A program made the translations under genes and the position numbers. Positions 23,324 to 30,116 of a stretch of 33,316 bases of DNA are shown piece after piece. Origin of the DNA: GCA-2686265 sp036010965 (lineage in GTDB: Bacteria > Planctomycetota > UBA1135 > GCA-002686595); assembly GCA_036010965.1 (NCBI GenBank), contig DASCMO010000038.1:1-33316 (forward strand). The letters are read 5' to 3'. The first letter of the stretch is position 1; every line of letters starts with the position of its first letter. The notes below the pieces were generated by a model, which had not been told where the DNA came from, ran no database searches, and saw nothing but the letters and a program-made list of their open reading frames with translations.

Positions 23324-26320
23324 ATGAACCGTCGCCGCCTACCCGTTCCCTGCGCACTCCTCGGGACGCTCGTCCTCGCCGCCCCCGTCTTCGGTCAGAA
23401 GAGCGATGCCCAGATCCAAGACGACATCGCCTTCGCCAAGGGCCTGGCCAAGGAATGGGGCTTCGTGGAGCTGGCGACCGAGGTCATCGAGGGCATCGAG
23501 CGCGTTGGCGTGTCCTCCAGTCAACAGGAGCGCCTGGGCGTCACCCGCTGCGAGATCTTCGAGGTCGGCGCCCTCAATGAGCGCGACCGCGTGCGACGCA
23601 ACGAGCTCTTCCAGCAGGCCCTCGACGCCTTCTCCGACTTCGTCTCGGAGAACCCGACCTCCAGCTCCGTCCCCGACGCCCAGGCGGGCTTCGTGCGCAT
23701 CTCCTCGACCTTCGCTCGCTCACTGGAGATCTCCCAGGAGGACGCCGTGGGAGACGAGGTGGCGGTCCTACGCGAGCGGCGCATCGACGTCCTGACGGGC
23801 GCCGTCGTGAAGACCGGAGAGCTCATCAGCGAGCTCAAGGCGGTCCCGAGCGGCGATCGCAGCGAGGAGCAGAAGCGCAAGCTGTACGAATTGATGTTGA
23901 ACCGCGGACGGATGCTCCTGGACATCGGGCGCACCCAGGAGAACGGGACCTTCAACTTCGAGCAGGCGAACCAGACTCTCGAAGAGCTGGTCTTCACGGT
24001 CGGCGAGGGGACCCCGCCCGCCCTGCGGGCCTACGACCTGATCGGACAGGTCTATGCGGCTCAGGAAGACTGGATGTCTGCGCGCGACTTCTTCCAGGCG
24101 GTCGTCGAGCAGGCGATCCCGTCGAACGAGACCGAGTGGAAGACGATGATCGACGACTTCGAGCTCGGCCCCGCCGATAAGGAGAAGCGCTGGCTGTTCG
24201 TCGAACTCTCCACGGAGGGCCTGTGCGACGCCCTGACCGCCATGGGCGACACGGCCGGAGCGTGCCGCTACGCCCTGCACCTCTACAACACGCAGAAGCG
24301 CGAGGGATTCTCCTACTCGAAACAACTCGGCTATCCCTCGCTGCTGTCGGCAGCCAGGACCCTGCTCGACTCGGGAGGCTGGATCGGCGGCACCCTGGGA
24401 GCGGGAGAGACGCGCTGGTTCGCGAGCGAGGAGGAGGCCAAGAAAGCCATCTCGAGCAAGCGCAAGCGCTTCCCGGCCAGCGAGGTTTCCCTGCGCATCG
24501 CCCAGCAGGTGAACAGCGAGAACCGCGGCAACGTCCTGCAGGTCCGGGCTCAGAAGGTGATCGCCGAAGTGATCGCGCGCTCGGGCGCGGAGGTCGCGAC
24601 CGACGTGCTCTACGAGGCGGCGGAGGGTGACTACAACGAACGCAACGACGAGCTGGCCCTGGCGGGCTTCCGGCGTGTCCTGCGCTCCCTCGACGGCAAG
24701 GACGCCGCGGCCCGCACGGAGTTCGGTCCGAAGACCTTCTGGCGCATGGGACGCACGTATCAGCGCCTCGGGATGCAGCTCGAGGCCGCCATGGCCTTCC
24801 GCGAGGGTTGCACCTCCTGGGTCGGAGACCCCGAGTACGACAGTCCCAACGCCCAGGGCTTCTACAAGTCCATGGACTCGATCCTGCGCGACTCCCCCGG
24901 TGACCAGTTGATCAGGGGCATGTACGAGGAGTCCGAGAACCTCGCGGCGCAGTTCGTCGAGGCAAGCAAGGACGACATCGTCTACAGCCAGGGCGACAAG
25001 GCACGCCGCAAGAAAGACTGGGCCACGGCGATCGCCAAGTTCGGCCAGGTCAGCCCCTCGGGCAACAGCTACGAGAAGGCCCTGGTCTGGATCGCGGTCA
25101 GCCACTTCCGGAGCGGCGACGCGGCCGAGGCTGGCCGACTCCTGACTGACTACATCGAGCGCTTCGTGACCGACCCGATCAACGACCCGGGCAGCAGCCA
25201 GGTCAAGCTCGCCAAGCGCACCGACGCCATGACGACGGCCGGCTTCTATCGGGGCTACATCGCCACCCTGGACGCCCAGGCCTCGGCCGACGCCGACGCG
25301 GTGGCCGGTATCGGTGACCCGGCCCTCTGGCAGCGGGTTGTCGACCTGGTCGGGGACTACTTCACGCTCTATCCGGATCAGACGAGCTACACGCCTTGGA
25401 CCATGCAGATGGTCATGAACGCTCACCTGAAACTGAACGACATCCCCGCCGCGCGCACCATCTACCAGCACATGGTCAGCGACTACCTCGACAGCAAGCG
25501 CACGGGGTTGGCGTCGCTCCAATTCTACAAGGCCCTCGAGCAACGGAAATTCCGGGCTTCCGAGGCCGGGGACGCCACGGGTGCCGAAGAGCTCTTGCTC
25601 GAGATGGCGAAGCTCCTTCAACTGGGGAACGAGGTCGCCTCGGCGCCCAACTTCAGCAACCTGCGTGCTGAGTCGAAGCACTGGATGGAGCTGGCCGATT
25701 GGGAGACCTCAGCCACGCTCCTCGAACGCATCCGGTCGCGCTTCGGCAACGAGACCGAACACGCGGCGGACATGAGCAAGTACGTGCTCCCCGACCTGTC
25801 CCATGCCTTGCTGGAATTGAAGCGCGTCGGCGAGGGACTCGAGATCCTTGACGTCCTCGTCGCCGACACGGCGAACCTCCCGGCCAAGCGCACCCTGCTC
25901 GACCACTCCCGCGCCATCAGCGGCTGGGTCGAGGGCACGGGCAACTCGATCGTCGAGGTGCCGGGCGCAGGAACGACGCCTGAGGAGTTCCAGACGGCGA
26001 TCGACACCGTGAACGCGATCGCGCGCAGCGGCGGCGTCGAGAAGTGGGCCTGCGAGTGGTACAGCTACAAGTTCCAGATGGCCTACACCTACCTCACCTG
26101 GGCCACCGCCGCGGGTGGACCCCAGGACAGCCGCAAGCGCCCCAGCGCCAAGGGCCAGCTGCAGCCCATCGTCCAGGAGCTCGGATCGCAGTTCCAGGGC
26201 GGGAACGGCGTCCCGGGAGTGGACGGCACCTGTCAGGATGCCGGGGCCGAGATCGCCGCCAGCTACGGGGCCGACGCCCTGCGTAGCCGCATGTTCTGGC
26301 TCTGGACCAAGGTGCAATGA
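23324..26320 (+). CDS. large periplasmic helical-repeat (TPR-like) protein
   Basis: The 998-aa product has a Sec signal (MNRRRLPVPCALLGTLVLAAPVFGQ). The rest is nearly all helical repeats, with recognisable TPR-style units such as KTFWRMGRTYQRLGMQLEAAMAFREG, KARRKKDWATAIAKFGQVSPSGNSYEKALVW and ISHFRSGDAAEAGRLLTDYIERF-type helices around 555-620. There is no enzymatic motif and no lipobox. It is soluble or peripheral in the periplasm by inference. It lies between secretin 1 and a second TPR protein, all on the same strand, then exbB. A likely role is a bridge or scaffold between inner-membrane motor and outer-membrane secretin; this is inferred from context only. The ATG at 23324 opens the signal peptide. 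Confidence 0.82.
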   Translation: MNRRRLPVPCALLGTLVLAAPVFGQKSDAQIQDDIAFAKGLAKEWGFVELATEVIEGIERVGVSSSQQERLGVTRCEIFEVGALNERDRVRRNELFQQALDAFSDFVSENPTSSSVPDAQAGFVRISSTFARSLEISQEDAVGDEVAVLRERRIDVLTGAVVKTGELISELKAVPSGDRSEEQKRKLYELMLNRGRMLLDIGRTQENGTFNFEQANQTLEELVFTVGEGTPPALRAYDLIGQVYAAQEDWMSARDFFQAVVEQAIPSNETEWKTMIDDFELGPADKEKRWLFVELSTEGLCDALTAMGDTAGACRYALHLYNTQKREGFSYSKQLGYPSLLSAARTLLDSGGWIGGTLGAGETRWFASEEEAKKAISSKRKRFPASEVSLRIAQQVNSENRGNVLQVRAQKVIAEVIARSGAEVATDVLYEAAEGDYNERNDELALAGFRRVLRSLDGKDAAARTEFGPKTFWRMGRTYQRLGMQLEAAMAFREGCTSWVGDPEYDSPNAQGFYKSMDSILRDSPGDQLIRGMYEESENLAAQFVEASKDDIVYSQGDKARRKKDWATAIAKFGQVSPSGNSYEKALVWIAVSHFRSGDAAEAGRLLTDYIERFVTDPINDPGSSQVKLAKRTDAMTTAGFYRGYIATLDAQASADADAVAGIGDPALWQRVVDLVGDYFTLYPDQTSYTPWTMQMVMNAHLKLNDIPAARTIYQHMVSDYLDSKRTGLASLQFYKALEQRKFRASEAGDATGAEELLLEMAKLLQLGNEVASAPNFSNLRAESKHWMELADWETSATLLERIRSRFGNETEHAADMSKYVLPDLSHALLELKRVGEGLEILDVLVADTANLPAKRTLLDHSRAISGWVEGTGNSIVEVPGAGTTPEEFQTAIDTVNAIARSGGVEKWACEWYSYKFQMAYTYLTWATAAGGPQDSRKRPSAKGQLQPIVQELGSQFQGGNGVPGVDGTCQDAGAEIAASYGADALRSRMFWLWTKVQ

Positions 26321-26382
26321 TCCCGAGTGCGATGATCTGGCCCCGATCCCGAGCCCTGATGAGTGGCCTGTGGCACCGCGCC

Positions 26383-26400
26383 CCGGGGCTGCGCCCCCGG
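26383..26400 (+). terminator. weak GC hairpin between the two TPR genes
   Basis: CCGGGGC and GCCCCCGG pair around TGC with one bulged C, about 60 nt after the preceding stop. No U-run follows. A 9-bp direct repeat, GATCCCGAG, occurs at 26319-26327 and 26345-26353 just before it. Confidence 0.35.
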
Positions 26401-26437
26401 CCTGACCCCATTCACCGCCCGGGCTCCCAGCTTGTAG

Positions 26438-26465
26438 TTGATGCTCCGGCCCCCCCCGCTAGAAT
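26438..26465 (+). promoter_or_regulatory. promoter immediately before the second TPR gene
   Basis: TTGATG (26438-26443), a 16-nt spacer and TAGAAT (26460-26465) match sigma70 elements well. Transcription should start near 26472, about 10 nt before the ATG at 26482. This excludes the in-frame ATG at 26464, which lies in the -10 box, and gives a nearly leaderless mRNA. Confidence 0.6.
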
Positions 26466-26481
26466 GGCCGCCCGCTACGTC

Positions 26482-27681
26482 ATGGAACGACCCATCGTCG
26501 CCGCCCGCACGGGCCTGACCGGGAGCGCCGCAAGGTACTCCGCGCTCCTGAGTTCGGGACTCCTCGCCAGCCTGGTCCTGTGTTCTCCCGGCGCCCTCGC
26601 CCAGGGCCGCCTGGACGCCATCTCCGTGCACAACTCTCGTGGAGAGCTGCAGACCGTCTCCGGGAAGGTGCTCTCCAACACCCTCACGGAGGTCCGCGTC
26701 GAGCGCGACGGGAAGGAGCGCACCTACGGCGCCGGCAAGGTCCAGCGCATCGTGTGGGGCGAGGCCTCCAGCCACTACCGCGATGGGCTGAAGTACTTCG
26801 AGCGCGGCGACTTCCAGAACGCCGCGGACAAGTTTGCCTTCGCTGCTGCTGACAGCGACGAGCGCGAGGTCGTGAAGGCCTCGGCGCGCCGTCTGGCTGG
26901 TGACGCCCAGCTGCGCCTCGGGCACACCGACCCGACCCGCTTGCCCCTGGCTCAGGCCGAATACGCTCGCTTCCGCTCGGACTTCGGCGAGGGGCGCGAA
27001 CTCCCCGCCGTGCTCATGTCCCAGGCGCGCGCCAGCCTCCTCGCCGGTGACGACGCCGAGGCCGCGGAACGCTACCACTCCCTCTTCGAGATCGGGTCGG
27101 GCGATGCGCCGGCCCCCGGATACCCGCGCATGCTCTGCATGCACGCCGGCCTCGCCGCCGCCCGCGCCGCGACGAGCACGGGCGAGACGCTCGTGGCCCG
27201 CGAGCTCTACGGGGCCCTCGACAGTGCCCTGCGCTCCATGCTGGCCGAGGCCAGCGAAGGAACGGAGGAGCACGGACACCTGGTTCGGCTCGCGGCCGAC
27301 GCGCAGCTCGGCGAGGGCTTCGTACTGATCGCTTCGGGCCAGGCCCGCCAGGCCCTCCCCTTCTTCAACGCCCGGGTGACCTCCGCCAACGGCTCCGATC
27401 CCAGCCTGCGCTTCGGCGCCCAGCTCGGTATCGGGGAGGCCCATCTGGCCCAGCGCGACTACTCCAGCGCCAGGCTCGCCCTGGCCAGCGTGGCCGCCCT
27501 CGATCACACGGACCGCGACCGCGTGGCGCGCGCACTGGTGCGCCTCGCTGACTGCTACCTGAACCTGGGGACGACAGATTCCTCCTCCCAGGCGAAACGG
27601 CGCCTGACCTACGTTGTAGAGCAGTACTCCGATACGCCCTGGGCCCGCGTCGCGCGGGAGACCCTCGCCTCCAGCTTCTAG
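26482..27681 (+). CDS. exported TPR protein upstream of exbB
   Basis: The 399-aa product has a long signal sequence ending LLASLVLCSPGALAQG. A short beta region follows (DAISVHNSRGELQTVSGKVL, then TLTEVRVERDGKERTYGAGKVQRIVWG). TPR-like repeats come next: SSHYRDGLKYFERGDFQNAADKFAFAA, LAGDDAEAAERYHSLFEIG and a last unit SSQAKRRLTYVVEQYSDTPWARVARETL that resembles the end of YbgF/CpoB- or BamD-type repeats. YbgF/CpoB proteins work with the Tol (TolQR) motor, so the pairing with ExbBD fits a periplasmic adaptor; homology is not proven. The start was fixed by the promoter position; longer starts at 26464 or 26317 would lack a signal peptide at the N-terminus. exbB follows after 146 nt. Confidence 0.82.
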   Translation: MERPIVAARTGLTGSAARYSALLSSGLLASLVLCSPGALAQGRLDAISVHNSRGELQTVSGKVLSNTLTEVRVERDGKERTYGAGKVQRIVWGEASSHYRDGLKYFERGDFQNAADKFAFAAADSDEREVVKASARRLAGDAQLRLGHTDPTRLPLAQAEYARFRSDFGEGRELPAVLMSQARASLLAGDDAEAAERYHSLFEIGSGDAPAPGYPRMLCMHAGLAAARAATSTGETLVARELYGALDSALRSMLAEASEGTEEHGHLVRLAADAQLGEGFVLIASGQARQALPFFNARVTSANGSDPSLRFGAQLGIGEAHLAQRDYSSARLALASVAALDHTDRDRVARALVRLADCYLNLGTTDSSSQAKRRLTYVVEQYSDTPWARVARETLASSF

Positions 27682-27766
27682 CAGCCCGTCTCCTGAACGC
27701 CCAGACCTCTCAAGGGTGCGGTCAGCCGCCCCCTCACTCTTTCCAAGCAACGACACTCACCCCGGT

Positions 27767-27793
27767 GCCCAGGCCGACGCCGTCGGCCTGGGC
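27767..27793 (+). terminator. 12-bp perfect hairpin between TPR gene and exbB
   Basis: GCCCAGGCCGAC and GTCGGCCTGGGC pair perfectly with a 3-nt GCC loop. It lies 85 nt after the TPR stop and 34 nt before the exbB ATG. No U-run follows. It could be a terminator, a processing or stability element that sets exbB levels, or a protein-binding palindrome. Confidence 0.5.
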
Positions 27794-27827
27794 CACTCCA
27801 GGATCCCCATCCAAGGACATCGCTGGC

Positions 27828-28571
27828 ATGCACTTTCGTCAGGCTTCCAACTACTTGGCCCACACGACCTGCCGTCTGGCTACCAAGGCCCTGCCCGTCA
27901 TCGCCGCCGCTTCGCTCACCATGGCACCCCTGTTCGCGCAGGAGGCTCCGAGCGAGTCCGCCTTCGACGTCTTCAAGAAGGCGGGTGTCATCGGCATCCT
28001 CATCGTCCTGCTCTCGGTGGTCGCGCTAGCCGTGATCTTCGAGAACGTCGTCTCGCTCAAGCGCGACAAGCTCGCTCCGCCCGAACTGATCGACGAGGTG
28101 CAAGCGCTCTTCGACGAGAAGCAGTACCAGGAGGCGATGGAGCTGTGCGAGAACGAAGCCACGTTCTTCACGCGCGTGTGCGGCGCGGGGGTCGCCAAGA
28201 TCGGGCACTCCTTCGAGGTCATCGAGCAGTCCATCGGCGAGATGGGCGACGAGGAGTCGATCCGTCTCCACCAGAAGATCGGCTGGCTGGCACTGATCTC
28301 CAACGTCGCCCCCATGATGGGCTTGCTGGGGACGGTGGGAGGCATGATCAAGGCCTTCAACGTCATCGCGTCCTCCGGCGGCCAGGCCAACCCGGCCGAC
28401 CTCGCCGGCGGCATCTCGGAGGCGCTCCTGACCACCATGTTCGGTCTCTGCGTCGCCATCCCCACCTCCGCCTTCTTCGCGTTCCTGCGCAACAGGCTGG
28501 TCAAGTCCATCATCGAGGTGGGCGCCATCGTCGAGGACCTCTTCGAGCGATTCCGTCCCGACCAGGCCTAG
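27828..28571 (+). CDS. exbB: ExbB/TolQ/MotA-family proton-channel protein
   Basis: ExbB forms the pentameric proton-driven motor in the inner membrane with ExbD. The 247-aa protein has an N-terminal signal-like extension (ALPVIAAASLTMAPLFAQEA). TM1 lies at 52-72 (AGVIGILIVLLSVVALAVIFE), then a cytoplasmic helical domain. TM2 is near 152-176 with the hallmark IGWLALISNVAPMMGLLGTV-x-GMI, and TM3 near 198-221 (SEALLTTMFGLCVAIPTSAFFAFL). The P-x-x-GLLGTV and the T-x-x-GL in TM3 are diagnostic. The ATG at 27828 is preferred over an earlier one that starts inside the strong hairpin. exbD follows after 26 nt. The cleavable-type N-terminal segment is common in ExbB of multi-ExbD loci. Confidence 0.93.
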   Translation: MHFRQASNYLAHTTCRLATKALPVIAAASLTMAPLFAQEAPSESAFDVFKKAGVIGILIVLLSVVALAVIFENVVSLKRDKLAPPELIDEVQALFDEKQYQEAMELCENEATFFTRVCGAGVAKIGHSFEVIEQSIGEMGDEESIRLHQKIGWLALISNVAPMMGLLGTVGGMIKAFNVIASSGGQANPADLAGGISEALLTTMFGLCVAIPTSAFFAFLRNRLVKSIIEVGAIVEDLFERFRPDQA

Positions 28572-28597
28572 GCCGCCAGCAGCCGCGGAGCGCCACC

Positions 28598-29101
28598 ATG
28601 AACCTCGCCCAGCACGACCCTGAGACGGACATGGAAATGGACATGACGCCGATGATCGACGTCGTGTTCCTGCTCATCATCTTCTTCATGGTCATCACGG
28701 ACATGACCCAGCAGGACCTCGAGGACCTGCAGCTGCCGGTGGCGATCAACGCCATACCCGACAAGCCGAAGCCAGACGAGTTCCGCCCCGTCGTCAACAT
28801 CACGATTGACGGGAAAATGTACGTGAAGGGCAGGCAGTACTACGACCCCGAGGACCCTGACGACTACAAGCAGATCAAGGAGTGGTTGTCGGACGTCGCT
28901 GATCGGATGAAGAAGGAGCCCGGCACGGATCTCCCGGACGAGCCCCTTCTGATCCGCGCTGACCAGTACACGCCCTTCAAGGAGGTCCAGAAGCTCATGG
29001 AGCAGTGCGGCTACAAGGGCATCCAGATCTGGAAGGTGCAGTTCGCTGCGGCCGAGGCCGACCCGAACGACCCGACCAAACGCAAGGTCCAGGGGCAGTA
29101 G
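28598..29101 (+). CDS. exbD: ExbD/TolR-family protein 1
   Basis: ExbD couples proton flow through ExbB to a periplasmic partner. The 167-aa product has the invariant motif MTPMIDVVFLLIIFFMVI; the proton-relay Asp is D21. One transmembrane helix (about 20-35) is followed by a periplasmic domain with VVNITIDGKMYVKG and LIRADQYTPFKEVQKLMEQCGYKGIQIWKVQF, the usual TolR/ExbD fold. The acidic segment PEDPDDYKQIKEWL inserted in the domain is longer than in short ExbD proteins. The N-terminus is Asp/Met rich. It lies 26 nt after exbB and 78 nt before a second, quite different exbD. Confidence 0.93.
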   Translation: MNLAQHDPETDMEMDMTPMIDVVFLLIIFFMVITDMTQQDLEDLQLPVAINAIPDKPKPDEFRPVVNITIDGKMYVKGRQYYDPEDPDDYKQIKEWLSDVADRMKKEPGTDLPDEPLLIRADQYTPFKEVQKLMEQCGYKGIQIWKVQFAAAEADPNDPTKRKVQGQ

Positions 29102-29179
29102 CCGATCCCCACGGACGCATTCACCGACGACCAAGCCGAAGGCTGGCGCAGCCAAAGACAACCGAAGAACACCGTCCCC

Positions 29180-29710
29180 ATGGCCAAGAAAAAGAAGAAA
29201 GAGTCCGCCCTGGCGGTGTTCTCCAAGGAGACCTGCGACCTTCCGATGACGCCGATGATCGACGTCACGTTCCTGCTGCTGATCTTCTTCATGTGCACCC
29301 TCAAGTTCAAGACGCTCGAGGGCAAGCTGGCCGCCTACCTCCCCAAGGACGTGGGTGTGAACCAATCGGATGCCGAGCCGATCGAGAAGGTCGAGATCAC
29401 GATCAAGGTGCTGAAAGAGGGCACCAAGTGGCACCCGCGCGGCCAGGAGTTCGGCCCCTGGAGCGGCAAGGCCGGGACGCGCTACTCCTTCGGTAGCGAT
29501 CGCCTGCTCGAGTACGCGATCGGCCCGCGCAAGACGACGCGCGTCGAGGAATTGACCACCCGCCTCTCCCAGCTCCACAAGGCAGACGAGACGCGCCCGG
29601 CCACGATCGACTCTCGCCAGGGCACGGTGTACGAGGATGTGATCGAGGTCCTCGATATCGTGATGGATATCGGGTTCGATGAGTGCACTTTCGTGGGCTC
29701 CTACGAGTAG
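29180..29710 (+). CDS. exbD: ExbD/TolR-family protein 2
   Basis: The 176-aa product starts with a Lys run (MAKKKKKE) that fixes its cytoplasmic end. The motif MTPMIDVTFLLLIFFMCTL follows, with proton-relay Asp D28. The periplasmic domain has EKVEITIKVLKEGTKWHPRG, then an insertion around 90-125 (GPWSGKAGTRYSFGSDRLLEY), and ends VYEDVIEVLDIVMDIGFDECTFVG, as in ExbD. It differs clearly from ExbD1 in length, N-terminal charge and periplasmic insertions, so the two probably form a heterodimer rather than being redundant copies. Asymmetric ExbD pairs with one ExbB occur in several phyla. Confidence 0.92.
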   Translation: MAKKKKKESALAVFSKETCDLPMTPMIDVTFLLLIFFMCTLKFKTLEGKLAAYLPKDVGVNQSDAEPIEKVEITIKVLKEGTKWHPRGQEFGPWSGKAGTRYSFGSDRLLEYAIGPRKTTRVEELTTRLSQLHKADETRPATIDSRQGTVYEDVIEVLDIVMDIGFDECTFVGSYE

Positions 29711-30116
29711 GGCGCCCCGCCCTGCCAGCCCCGGTTCGAGCCCCTACCGGGCGTCGGCGGAGAGCCACCCGAGGGCGGTCTACTGAAGACCCTCGCGAGG
29801 CCCGCATCCCGGCCATAAGTCCTTTCCTCGCGGTAGGTTGCTTTTTCCATCCAGGCTTTGACCGCCGAAGGGGGCGGCTGGTATCTTGCGCGCTGTGTGG
29901 AGCCAGGAACGCGCGCCGTTTCCGTCATCTCCAACGCCCGAATCCCCGTCTAGACCGAGGCCCGCCCGCGCGGCGTGCGCCTGCAGAGTGTTTCGCCCCG
30001 AAGTACGCCCCCGAACGTCCCCCAGCTTTCGCGTTGCCCACCGCTCTTCCGCGGATAGAGAACGTCGGCATTCACGAAAGTCCATCCCCAGTACAGCAGC
30101 CTGAGAGATCCCCAGA
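29711..30116 (+). promoter_or_regulatory. 406-nt intergenic region: possible terminators, promoter and long leader of secretin 2
   Basis: Just after exbD2, CCCGGT/ACCGGG (29730-29751) and GGTCT-ACTGA-AGACC (29777-29791, extended by GAG/CTC across a bulge) could form hairpins, followed by the palindrome CCTCGCGAGG (29791-29800). The promoter lies at 29858-29887. The predicted leader is about 223 nt with no tRNA, riboswitch or convincing small gene visible. It shows no clear alignment with the secretin 1 leader apart from AATCCCCGT. Confidence 0.45.
29858..29887 (+). promoter_or_regulatory. sigma70-type promoter of secretin 2
   Basis: TTGACC (29858-29863), an 18-nt spacer and TATCTT (29882-29887). 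The -35 is identical to that of secretin 1 and the -10 differs at one base, which supports coordinated expression of the two paralogues. Confidence 0.65.

Noticed and set aside
23768..25681. 637-codon minus-strand frame opposite the large TPR gene
   Set aside because: The composition is typical of an antisense frame in high-GC DNA; the plus-strand frame has a signal peptide and helical repeats over its full length.
29725..29760. GGTTCGAGCC stretch resembling a tRNA T-loop
   Set aside because: The flanking bases cannot form a T-stem, and no anticodon or acceptor arm is present upstream; it is better read as a small hairpin after exbD2.
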